In this document: positions 20,529-28,197 of the stretch, piece by piece | How the letters are laid out: each line of letters starts with the position of its first letter | Position numbering within the stretch: position 1 is the first letter of the stretch | NCBI GenBank assembly: GCA_001304215.1 | Contig: LJVB01000005.1 | Span: 1-35,381 of the forward strand | Reading direction: 5' to 3' | Length of the DNA: 35,381 bases | Origin: Acidithiobacillales bacterium SM1_46 | Lineage (GTDB): Bacteria; Pseudomonadota; Gammaproteobacteria; Acidiferrobacterales; Sulfurifustaceae | Notes under the pieces: generated by a model | The model's input: only the letters and a program-made list of their open reading frames with translations | Database searches by the model: none | Told to the model about the DNA's origin: nothing | Position numbers and translations under genes: made by a program

Positions 20529-20690
20529 TGCAACATGCGCGTCGTCGTTCGGGTACAGCACGTTTGTTACATCTTCCCGACCGGCGACCACACAACCCTA
20601 GAAAAACACAACTCACACTGGAGGACTGAAGGAGACACCCACTATCACCCGGGGACCGCCCAGTTCGGGCGACAACCGGGAAATTAAAGA
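20490..20690 (-). ncRNA. Candidate structured small RNA or leader between the nucleotidase and miaB
   Basis: This stretch has no convincing reading frame yet folds strongly on the minus strand. At 20680-20648 a nested hairpin pairs CCCGG with CCGGG and, inside it, CGCCC with GGGCG. Further on, AACGTGC pairs with GCGCATGTT (about 20567-20533, one G-T pair). The terminator at 20528-20490 ends it. A TTTAAT hexamer just before the first hairpin could be a -10 box, which would give an RNA of about 190 bases, but the -35 is poor. It does not match what I know of 6S RNA, tmRNA, RNase P RNA or SRP RNA. It may instead be a miaB attenuator leader. Confidence 0.4.
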
Positions 20691-20707
20691 AAGCACGCAA
20701 ATCCGAA

Positions 20708-20762
20708 GGAAAAATGAGCCGCGGCATGGGGCGGGGTGCCCAAACATTCCCTGCATCCGCGG
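20708..20762 (-). terminator. Possible terminator after the 5'-nucleotidase
   Basis: On the minus strand CCGCGG (20762-20757) can pair with CCGCGG (20724-20719), helped by GGG/CCC pairs inside, and CTCATTTTTCC follows. The stem is interrupted and the loop is large, so this is weaker than the terminator at 20490-20528. Its position, 150-200 bases after the nucleotidase stop, would suit the end of the addB-addA-nucleotidase transcript. Confidence 0.35.
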
Positions 20763-20863
20763 CGACGTCCTTGTCCTCAGTCTGGCTCACCGCAAGCAAT
20801 CCTCAAGCGCCGATATTGTGCAGCGAAGGCTGCCAGACCAATCAGGTCTATTACTTTCAATAG
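20714..20863 (+). CDS. Possible 49-residue small protein (weak)
   Basis: This is the only plus-strand frame in the gap with a good ribosome binding site: AAGGA stands five bases before the ATG. It would encode MSRGMGRGAQTFPASAATSL and so on, ending QTNQVYYFQ, with two cysteines near the end (LCSEGC). No family is recognised, there is no signal peptide or membrane segment, and no plus-strand promoter or terminator is evident. It overlaps the possible minus-strand terminator at 20708-20762. It is listed because the 500-base gap has no other candidate protein; it may well be chance. Confidence 0.12.
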   Translation: MSRGMGRGAQTFPASAATSLSSVWLTASNPQAPILCSEGCQTNQVYYFQ

Positions 20864-20910
20864 CTTATAGAAGAATCCTCAACAAACGTACCAAACGGCC
20901 CGACGAACGG

Positions 20911-21813
20911 TCAACTTTCATTTGCCACGCCGTAGGGAACATGGCCGGTCGCGACGTGTGGCGCCGCCGAAACACAGTGACGCTGCTGGTCATCGAAGAA
21001 GATATCGGCCTGAAAAGCCTTCAGAAAGGCCCCCTTGTCCATACCACCAAGGAACAACGCCTCGTCAATGCGGATGTTCCAGGCACGCAGCGTGCGAATG
21101 ACACGCTCGTGTGCCGGCGCGCCGCGCGCGGTCACCAGCGCGGTTCGGAGAGGTGAACGGCTCGGCGGGAACTCCGCCTGGATACCATGTAACGCGGAGA
21201 GGAATCCGCGGAACGGACCGCCCGGCAGCGGATCGGTGGCGGCCACGCGCTCGGAATGGTTGAACGCCTCCAAGCCGCGCCGCTTGTACACACGCTCGGC
21301 CGCATCCGAGAACAACACCGCATCGCCGTCGAACGCGATCCGCAGCGCATCGCCCTCGGGCAGGAGGCCGCGTCGCGGCATCAGGGTGGCCGCCGCAAAA
21401 CCGGCTTCCAGTGCATCCCCGACATCCTCGGCGTTCGCTGACAAGAATAACTGGGCTCCAAACGGCTCGACATAGCGAAACGGGCTGGCGCCTCCCGCGA
21501 AGGCGGCGCGCGAAATCTCCAGACCGTAGTGCGATACCGAGTTGAAAACGCGCAGACCCGTGTCGGCGCTGTTGCGTGAAATCAGAATTACTTCAACCCG
21601 CTCTCGCAGCGGGGCTAGCCCGTTCAGGGCAAGCAGCTTCTTCACCACCGGGAACGCAGCACCTGGCTCGAGCGGATCATTCTCGTGCTCGATCTGATAG
21701 CGGCAATACGCCTCAACGCCCTGCTCGGTAAATACCCGGTGGCTGTCCTCGAGATCAAACAGCGCGCGGGAGGAAATGGCGACAACCAGCTTCTGTTCTG
21801 CAGACGACGTCAT
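20911..21813 (-). CDS. 5'-nucleotidase of the cN-I-like family (PF06189 type)
   Basis: The 300-residue protein from ATG at 21813 (MTSSAEQKLVVAISSRALFD) matches bacterial homologues of cytosolic 5'-nucleotidase I. Typical segments are ISSRALFDLEDSHRVF, VILISRNSADTGLRVFNSV, RAAFAGGASPFRY, FDGDAVLFSDAAERVY and DEALFLGGMDKGAFLKAF. FDGD and the final FFDD are probably Mg-binding aspartate sites. It should dephosphorylate nucleoside 5'-monophosphates in the cytoplasm; substrate preference cannot be told. The frame opens 12 codons earlier at a TTG, but the family start fits the ATG. It follows the addA-like gene by 54 bases and may share its transcript, possibly to recycle nucleotides from DNA degradation (inference). 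Confidence 0.88.
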   Translation of the reverse strand: MTSSAEQKLVVAISSRALFDLEDSHRVFTEQGVEAYCRYQIEHENDPLEPGAAFPVVKKLLALNGLAPLRERVEVILISRNSADTGLRVFNSVSHYGLEISRAAFAGGASPFRYVEPFGAQLFLSANAEDVGDALEAGFAAATLMPRRGLLPEGDALRIAFDGDAVLFSDAAERVYKRRGLEAFNHSERVAATDPLPGGPFRGFLSALHGIQAEFPPSRSPLRTALVTARGAPAHERVIRTLRAWNIRIDEALFLGGMDKGAFLKAFQADIFFDDQQRHCVSAAPHVATGHVPYGVANES

Positions 21814-21867
21814 AAAGCCATTCTCGCGCCAAACACAACGGCGAGGCAAAAGGCACAGCCAGCAAAC

Positions 21868-24800
21868 CTAGTCACCAACCGCCGGCCACTCGCGCCAGGC
21901 ACCCAGCAGCGGAAAGTAGAGCCCGAGGCGGATCGGGCGCGCATCTAGCAAATACATTAGTCGCGCGTAGCGTGCCAATTGCGCCGCATAGCGCTGCTGC
22001 TCCCGGTCGAGAAACACATCCGGATCGCCGCCTTCATGCGTACCGGTCTTGTAGTCGATGATCCAGCGCACGCCGTCGCCATCGACGAACGTCCTGTCCA
22101 GCACCACGCTTACCAGTTCACCCTGGTCCACTCCGGTCAGGGCATATTCCGTCCGCGCCTCGCCGTGAGCGGAATCGAGAATCCAGCGACCGCGCGGATC
22201 GGTGAGCGCGTGGGTCAGCGCTTCGCTCACACGTTCGATCGCGGCACCGATCCGATCGGCGGGCACGCCCAGTTCGGCAAGGTTGCGCGCGAAAACAGGC
22301 GTCAGCGCGCGCACCCGCTCCTCGCTCCAGGCGGCGATACCTTCGCGCGCGAGGATCTCCAGCCAGCGATGCACCAGGCTGCCGACCGAGCGAATCGTCT
22401 CGCTCGCCCAGTCGAACGCCACGACCGTGCGGTCGCTGCGTACCGGCTCGGCGCGCTTGCGCCACGCCACCTGCGCCGGCGGCGCCGGTGTCCGCCAGGC
22501 ACTGGTCAGGCGCCGGATCGCCACGTTATCCGTGGCCGCTTCGTGCGTGGCAGTAACATGACGATGGGCTCCGCGAGCGAGTGCCCGCTCGAATTCACCC
22601 GCCGCCGCCGGCCACAATCGTGCCAACAGTGAGCGCGCAGGCGGCTCACGCAGCTCACGACCGCCCTCTTCGGTTTCCTCGATGGCGACCGCCCCTAACA
22701 GATGCAGGTGGCGAATGGCGCGAGTGCTCGCCACGTAGAGCAGCCGGGTATCCTCGAAGTCGGCCTGGATGCGCTCGTATCCGCCAAGGAAGTCATAGAC
22801 GGGGTCCTGCTTTTCGCCGCGTGCGCGCATCGGCGCGAGCAGCAGCTCGGCAACCGTCGCGCCGGCGCGCGCCATTTCGTGCCAGCGCAAGAGCGGCGCA
22901 TCCGCCGCACGCGGCTGGCGCCCAAGACCCGGCACGATCACGGTATCGAATTCGAGTCCCTTGGCCTTATGGACCGTCATTACCTGCAGGCGCTCGCCGG
23001 CATCGACATCTGGCGCCGCGTGCAGCTCGCCGACCTGTTGGTCGAGCAGCGCGAGATCGGCGAGATCACCGCCCTGCTCCAGCGTATCGAGCAGGTCGAA
23101 AAATGCGCGCGCGTCGGCAAGCGCGGCGGCGCCCGGCGCGCAGGCACTACCCCCGAGCGCGAGCCAGGTTCCTTCCACCAGCTGGCGTAGTGGCGCGCGG
23201 CGCTCGCGCTGGAGCGCCGCGGCCAGCACATCGCGCACACGCACAAGGCGCGCCTGCCCGTCATCGCTCAAGCGCGCAACGTGCGCATCATCCTGCATCA
23301 GAGTCCAGACCGCCGTGTCGCGATCTCGCGCGCACAGAGCATCGAGGTCGGCGAGCTGCAGTCCGCACCATGGCGCGCGCAGTACGGCGAGCCAGCTCAG
23401 GCGGTCGGCGCGGTGAACCAGCGCGCGAGTGAGCACGAGCAGATCCTGCACCACCGGCCGGCCACCGAGTGGCTCGATATCGATGGCGCGAAACGGTATG
23501 CCCGCGGCGCGCAGCCGCGGCACGATTTCCTCGAGGTGCGAGCGCGAGCGCACCAAAATGGCAATGGTCCGCTGCGCGGGATCGGCAAGCGCCGCCTGCA
23601 CCAGCGCCGCCACCTGCTCGGCCTCCGCCACGTGGTCCTTGTCGAAGAATGGATGCACCGTAACGGCCTGACCATGCAGGGCTCCATTGGCCGCGACCGA
23701 ATGCGCATGCGTCACGGCACCGAGCGCGATGTTCTCTTCCGCCGGGAAGGCAGTGGCGAACGCGCGGTTCACCCAATCGACGATGCCAGCCTGCGAACGA
23801 AAGTTCACTTCGAGTGCAAGTGGCGTGAGCCGCACGCTGCCCAGTCCCTGCGCGCGCGCCCGCAGATACAGGCCGACTTCGGCCTGGCGAAAGCGATATA
23901 TCGACTGCATCGGGTCACCGACCAGAAACAGCGTGCGCCCGTCATCCGGCTGCCAGCCGGCGGTCAGGCGCTCTAGCAGTTCGTACTGGCTGAGCGAGGT
24001 GTCCTGGAATTCATCGACCAGCAGGTGCGCGATGCGATAGTCGAGTAGCAGCGCAAGGTCACTCGGCGCCTCAGGTCGCCCGAGCGCTTCGAGCGCACTC
24101 CACGACACTTCGGTGAAGTCGACCTCGCCGTGCCGGGCGAACACCAGGCGCAGTTGCGCGACGGCGAGCGGCAGCAGCGCGCCGAGCGCCTCGATCAGCT
24201 GCCATTGGGCATCGGCGTAGTGCGGACCGGGCAGTGCCACCAGCGCGCGCAGGCGCCCGAGCAGCTCCGGCGCCTCGGCGAGTTGCGCGATCAGCGCTTC
24301 GAATTCGGCCTTGGCCGCGGCAAGCCTTGCCTTTTCTTTGCCCTTTGCGCTACTCGGCGGCGGAAATCCTTCGCTCCTTGTAACTCGCGCGCGCCAGGCA
24401 CCACCGTCGGTGGAGGTCGTCAGCAATCCGGCCAGCGCCTGCCACGCAGCAAGATTGCCGACACGGGGTGCGAGCAGCGCGACGCACTCCTCCCAGGCAA
24501 TCAGCGCGGAGTCACTGCCCGCGGCACGCAGGTTGGCCGTGGCCGCGCGCAACACGCCTAGCAGCGCCGCCGCCACGGCCGTCGGCAGCGCCGCGGCGGC
24601 TCGCGCGAGCTCATCCTCGATGGCATGGGTGAGCGCGGTTTCGAGCACCGCACGATGGCGACGCGGATCGTCGGGTGTCGCGAGGTGGCGCAACCACTGG
24701 TCGCGCCGCGCCAGCATGCTGGCAAGTAGCGACTCCACTTGCGGCAAATCATTGTCGAGATGTGCGAGCAGCCGCTCGACCGCAGGGGTCCAGTCGTGAT

Positions 24801-25296
24801 CCGCCTCGAGCAGCGCGAGCAGCTCGCGCGCCGCCTCGCGGTAGAGCGTCTCGCCCTGTTCGGTGATGCGCACCGCGCCGCCGGTGCGCGAGAGCACCGG
24901 CATCTGGCGGGTAAGGCCGGTGCACAAGGCATCGATGGTGCTGATCCGCAGCCGCTGCGGCTGGGCGAGCAGGTTCCAACCACGCTCGGCATCGCGCGCG
25001 AGCGCGGCACGCGCCAGCGCCACCATGCGCTGTTTGTGGGGCGCCTCGAGCTCGGCCCCCGTCGCGGCAGCGGCGAGCGCCTCGATGATGCGGCTTCGCA
25101 TCTCGGCCGCGGCCTTGCGCGTAAACGTGATGGCGAGTACTTCCTCCGGATGATCCACTCGCCCGAGCAGCACGAGATAACGGTTGGTGAGCAGCTCGGT
25201 CTTGCCGGAACCGGCCGGGGCCTGCACGATGAAGGAACGCGCCGCATCGAGCGCCGCCTCGCGCGCGTTCGTATCCGCCAGCCGCTCAGTACTCAT
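21868..25296 (-). CDS. AddA/RecB-like UvrD-family helicase-nuclease
   Basis: All superfamily 1 helicase motifs are readable in this 1142-residue protein: I (APAGSGKT, 26-33), Ia (AITFTRKAAAEMRSR), II (LLVDEFQDTS), III (FLVGDPMQSIYRFRQ), IV (LEVNFRSQAGIVDWV), V (LQVMTVHKAKGLEFD) and VI (LLYVASTRA). The C-terminal PD-(D/E)XK nuclease is present as WIIDYKTGTHEGG, followed by QQRYAAQLARYARLM. It should unwind and cut DNA ends for recombination repair, together with the AddB-like protein encoded just before it; the ATGA overlap suggests coupled translation. It resembles AddA/RexA more than RecB because the partner is AddB-like and no RecC or RecD is seen. Confidence 0.92.
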   Translation of the reverse strand: MSTERLADTNAREAALDAARSFIVQAPAGSGKTELLTNRYLVLLGRVDHPEEVLAITFTRKAAAEMRSRIIEALAAAATGAELEAPHKQRMVALARAALARDAERGWNLLAQPQRLRISTIDALCTGLTRQMPVLSRTGGAVRITEQGETLYREAARELLALLEADHDWTPAVERLLAHLDNDLPQVESLLASMLARRDQWLRHLATPDDPRRHRAVLETALTHAIEDELARAAAALPTAVAAALLGVLRAATANLRAAGSDSALIAWEECVALLAPRVGNLAAWQALAGLLTTSTDGGAWRARVTRSEGFPPPSSAKGKEKARLAAAKAEFEALIAQLAEAPELLGRLRALVALPGPHYADAQWQLIEALGALLPLAVAQLRLVFARHGEVDFTEVSWSALEALGRPEAPSDLALLLDYRIAHLLVDEFQDTSLSQYELLERLTAGWQPDDGRTLFLVGDPMQSIYRFRQAEVGLYLRARAQGLGSVRLTPLALEVNFRSQAGIVDWVNRAFATAFPAEENIALGAVTHAHSVAANGALHGQAVTVHPFFDKDHVAEAEQVAALVQAALADPAQRTIAILVRSRSHLEEIVPRLRAAGIPFRAIDIEPLGGRPVVQDLLVLTRALVHRADRLSWLAVLRAPWCGLQLADLDALCARDRDTAVWTLMQDDAHVARLSDDGQARLVRVRDVLAAALQRERRAPLRQLVEGTWLALGGSACAPGAAALADARAFFDLLDTLEQGGDLADLALLDQQVGELHAAPDVDAGERLQVMTVHKAKGLEFDTVIVPGLGRQPRAADAPLLRWHEMARAGATVAELLLAPMRARGEKQDPVYDFLGGYERIQADFEDTRLLYVASTRAIRHLHLLGAVAIEETEEGGRELREPPARSLLARLWPAAAGEFERALARGAHRHVTATHEAATDNVAIRRLTSAWRTPAPPAQVAWRKRAEPVRSDRTVVAFDWASETIRSVGSLVHRWLEILAREGIAAWSEERVRALTPVFARNLAELGVPADRIGAAIERVSEALTHALTDPRGRWILDSAHGEARTEYALTGVDQGELVSVVLDRTFVDGDGVRWIIDYKTGTHEGGDPDVFLDREQQRYAAQLARYARLMYLLDARPIRLGLYFPLLGAWREWPAVGD

Positions 25297-27974
25297 GCCG
25301 GCTCCCCAGGGAGCACATCGCCCCAGCGCGGATGCTCGTGCACGCGACAGAGCGGCTCGAGGTCACATTGCTCGCAGGTCTCGCGGCCATCGCGCGGGTC
25401 GACCGCGGCCGCGCCGGTGCGGAACGCTGCCGCCAGCGCCTCGAGCGTCGCGCGCCAGTCATTAAGGAGCGCCTCCCACGAACCGACGGTCGCGGCCTGC
25501 TTGTCGTCGGCAAGCGTGCCCACCGCCGGCAGCAAACCGCTTTCGTGCGCGAGGCCCCGAAAATCGCAGGCATCCGGGCGCAACCGCGCGTAGGCAAGCG
25601 CTGCTACCGTTCCCGGCGCGGCAATCGCATAGAGTGGCAGCTGCGGCTCGGCGGGACGCGCGCCATACCAGTCCTTCACGTGCGCGCGTCCGGTTTTGTA
25701 ATCGATGACCACCAATCCGCCGTCATCCATCTGATCAACCCGGTCGGCAATAACTTCGACGCGCAAACCGCCGACGCTGAGCGGTGCGCGCGTTTCGCTC
25801 GCACGCACCACGAATGGCCGGCGCTCGCGCTCGAGCGCTAGCCAGCGCAGTACCAGTGCCTCGAGGCGCTGTTGCTCGAGCGTCCGAAAGCGAGCCGTGA
25901 AAGTCTCGCGCCGCCGCGCAGCGAGCTTTTCGATCGCTCCCGCCACCGCCTGCGACACTTCGCGCGTGAGCTCAACTTCGCTCAGCGCCACCAGCCGCGC
26001 ATGACTACCGAGCTGCTGCCAGAACACACGCAAGGCATCGTGCAACAGAGTGCCGCGCGCTGCGGCATCGAGCCCGGGCTGCGGCTCGGCGAGCGCCTGG
26101 CAATCGAGGCGCACATGCGCAAATGCGCGAAACGGGCAGGCCGACTGATCGCGAAAGAGGCGCGTGCCTCCAGGCAGCTCCACGCCTTCCGTGAGCGCCG
26201 GCGCTTCGGCATCAATGAGCGTCTCCAGCTCACCCGCCACCTGCAGGCGTTCGGCCTCGTCCGGCATGCCTTGCAGAGCGAGTGCGGCCATTGTTGTCTC
26301 GGCAAGCCCGGTGATCAGCGGGCTAGCGCGCAGTACCTGCTCGCCATCGACACTGGCATGACTTAGCATCACCTCGCGAGCGCTGCCGAGCAGGCGCACG
26401 GTCGCGCGCCGTGCCACGGCGAGCTCGCGCTCCGCCGAGGAATGCGGCAGCCCGCGGGCGCGTTGCAGGCGAAGATCAAGAAACGGATTGGCCCGCGGGC
26501 TCGCCGGCCAGACGCTGTCGTCCAGTCCGCTCACCCAGAGATGATCGAACTCGAGACCGGCCGCCTCGAACAGGCCCAACACCTGCACCGGCACGTCCGC
26601 CGTGCGCGGCTCGAAGACGCGTTCGATCGCGAGTCGCCGCAGGGTCGCGACCGCAGCGACATAGTTGGACCGCCCGCTCACCGCATCGAGTGCTGCGAAC
26701 GTCACCAGCAGCTCGCGCCACGCTTCGAGCGTCTGATACTCGGCACTGTCCGGCGTGCGCGAACCTGGCCACCCGAGCAGCGCAAGCAGTTCGGCGAAAA
26801 TCTGTGACCAGGCGCTTGGCAACTGTCGCGGCGCGAGCCGGTCGATGACGGCGCGCCAGCGTCGCAGGCGCCCGGCCAGCTCAGGGCACGGGATCTCGTC
26901 GTCTGTTGCCAGCGCGAGCAGCCGGTGCGGCGTGGCACGGGTCTCCCCGATTCGCCGCAACCGCACGTCCAGCGCGGCGCGGCGCGGCAATTCCTCCATG
27001 GCGCCAAAAAACGGTGAGCGCAAAAAGCTGCCGGCCTGCGCGAGCGGCAGTGGCTCGCCACCGAGCTCGAGCGCCAGCAGTGCTGCGTGCACCAGCGGAA
27101 AATCCGCGAGCGGCAGACCAAGCGAGAGATGGTAGGGACGCCGCGCGGTATTGGCATCGGGGGCATCCGGCCGGATCGCGCCGGGGGCGAGCGCTTCATC
27201 CAGCGCGCGGACCACGAGCGCCCGGCGCTCGCCAAGCCCGGGCACGACGATGCCGATCCGAACCGACGAATCGGCTTCGAGTCGCCGCCGCGCCCAAGTC
27301 GCCGCGATCGCGAACTCCTCACGCGCGTCGCGACAGGCGAGGCGGTGCATGGCCGGCGCAGGCGGCGGCGCGGGTTCATCCATCACTTGTACGCCGGTTC
27401 CCCGCAACACCTCCATGTGTCTCGCCTGCTGGGGCGTCAGCTCATCGAAACCCGCCAGCAGCACGCGCTCCGGCGGCGCCAACGCTCCGGATGCAAAGCC
27501 CTGCGAAACAACATCGGGCAAGGTCGCTGCATCGATCCAGTGGCGGTCGCTACACGTGCGCTCAAAATCTTGCACCCAATGCGCAAAGGCGAGCAGATCT
27601 TCGTTCGCCGCTTTCGCGACATCGGGTAGCGGCAGGCGCCACGCATGCATCAGGTTCCAGGCATCCTGCGCCAGCGCTGCTGCAGCGTAGGGCTGCAGCA
27701 AGTCATTCTGCCAGCGTGAATCGAGGATGACCGACTCCCACAGCCGCAGGGCCTGCGTGTCGTCCAGCAGACTGCGTGCCTCGGACGCAGCCAGCGCCTG
27801 CCAATGGCGCGCAATCCAGTCCGGCCAGGCAAGGACTTGCGGACTTGGCCAGGCCTTGTGGCCGCGCGCGAGCATTCGCTCGCCGTAGCGGCGGGCGAGA
27901 TCCCGGGCGAGCCGCCGCCCGGCGGTGATCAGGGTTGCGCCGGCCTGCAGCGCCTCAAAAACGGTCTCTTCCAT
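25293..27974 (-). CDS. AddB-like PD-(D/E)XK nuclease (TIGR03623-type probable DNA repair protein)
   Basis: At 893 residues this matches the proteobacterial family of about 900 residues found beside UvrD-like helicases and distantly related to AddB. The N-terminus (ATLITAGRRLARDLARRYGE) is helicase-like but has no Walker A motif. The C-terminal nuclease shows GGLVVIDYKTGRAHV and PQLPLYA. Four cysteines fit the AddB-type iron-sulfur staple: one in QSACPFRAFAHVRL and three in C867-x2-C870-x5-C876 near the end. With the AddA-like partner it probably forms a two-subunit, RecBCD-like end-processing enzyme. The ATG at 27974 starts MEETVFEALQAG; the tRNA-Met gene ends 86 bases upstream. Confidence 0.88.
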   Translation of the reverse strand: MEETVFEALQAGATLITAGRRLARDLARRYGERMLARGHKAWPSPQVLAWPDWIARHWQALAASEARSLLDDTQALRLWESVILDSRWQNDLLQPYAAAALAQDAWNLMHAWRLPLPDVAKAANEDLLAFAHWVQDFERTCSDRHWIDAATLPDVVSQGFASGALAPPERVLLAGFDELTPQQARHMEVLRGTGVQVMDEPAPPPAPAMHRLACRDAREEFAIAATWARRRLEADSSVRIGIVVPGLGERRALVVRALDEALAPGAIRPDAPDANTARRPYHLSLGLPLADFPLVHAALLALELGGEPLPLAQAGSFLRSPFFGAMEELPRRAALDVRLRRIGETRATPHRLLALATDDEIPCPELAGRLRRWRAVIDRLAPRQLPSAWSQIFAELLALLGWPGSRTPDSAEYQTLEAWRELLVTFAALDAVSGRSNYVAAVATLRRLAIERVFEPRTADVPVQVLGLFEAAGLEFDHLWVSGLDDSVWPASPRANPFLDLRLQRARGLPHSSAERELAVARRATVRLLGSAREVMLSHASVDGEQVLRASPLITGLAETTMAALALQGMPDEAERLQVAGELETLIDAEAPALTEGVELPGGTRLFRDQSACPFRAFAHVRLDCQALAEPQPGLDAAARGTLLHDALRVFWQQLGSHARLVALSEVELTREVSQAVAGAIEKLAARRRETFTARFRTLEQQRLEALVLRWLALERERRPFVVRASETRAPLSVGGLRVEVIADRVDQMDDGGLVVIDYKTGRAHVKDWYGARPAEPQLPLYAIAAPGTVAALAYARLRPDACDFRGLAHESGLLPAVGTLADDKQAATVGSWEALLNDWRATLEALAAAFRTGAAAVDPRDGRETCEQCDLEPLCRVHEHPRWGDVLPGEPA

Positions 27975-28060
27975 GGGCAGCCTGGTGTGGCCGCCATTCT
28001 AACCGGCTGGATGTGTTGGGCGGGGTGCGCCGGCAGCGCTAATGCCGGCAAAAAGGAAGT

Positions 28061-28137
28061 TGGTGGCTAGGGGCGGGATCGAACCGCCGACCTCAGCATT
28101 ATGAGTGCCGCGCTCTAACCAGCTGAGCTACCTAGCC
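28061..28137 (-). tRNA. tRNA-Met (CAT), elongator
   Basis: The 77-base gene folds as a full cloverleaf: acceptor GGCTAGG with CCTAGCC, D arm CTCA...GAGC, anticodon stem CGGCA with TGCTG around loop CTCATAA (anticodon CAT), and T arm GGCGG-TTCGATC-CCGCC. The CCA end is encoded. It resembles E. coli elongator tRNA-Met in the acceptor and D arm. It lacks the C4-G69 and C5-G68 pairs expected of a lysidine-modified tRNA-Ile(CAT), and it is not an initiator because pair 1-72 (G-C) is intact. Confidence 0.96.
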
Positions 28138-28151
28138 GAAAAAGGCCGCAA

Positions 28152-28180
28152 ACGATACCGGACGCCTTGGTGTGGTTCAA
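28152..28180 (-). promoter_or_regulatory. Probable sigma-70 promoter of tRNA-Met
   Basis: On the minus strand TTGAAC (28180-28175) and TATCGT (28157-28152) are 17 bases apart. A GC-rich stretch (GCGGCC) follows before the tRNA start at 28137, the kind of discriminator seen in growth-rate-controlled stable RNA promoters. Each hexamer matches consensus at four of six positions, so the call rests mainly on spacing and position between the ychF stop and the tRNA. Confidence 0.4.
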
Positions 28181-28197
28181 GCCAAGCCGACCGAAGC

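Noticed and set aside
20440-20600. A minus-strand frame reading NVLYPNDDA, similar to a glycogen phosphorylase motif
   Set aside because: Only about 50 codons between two TAG stops, no ATG near its beginning, and the strong terminator hairpin lies inside it. The short match is most likely chance.
20494-20799. A 101-codon minus-strand frame across the gap before miaB
   Set aside because: It spans both terminator candidates and the folded segment, has no recognisable domain, and is rich in Arg and Cys as expected of non-coding GC-rich sequence.
20761-20860. Plus-strand GCCGATATT resembling the 6S RNA core
   Set aside because: A 6S RNA in this position would run into the end of the 5'-nucleotidase gene and the flanks do not form the long paired rod of 6S RNA.
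22581-23432. Long plus-strand frames (up to 284 codons) opposite the AddA-like gene
   Set aside because: They are Arg/Ala/Pro-rich mirror frames of a GC-rich gene with no domain, start context or conservation signal; the minus-strand gene explains the region fully.
28029-28054. GCCGGC hairpin with an A-run after tRNA-Met
   Set aside because: On the minus strand the T-run comes before the stem, and on the plus strand the stem is followed by A, so it fits an intrinsic terminator in neither direction.
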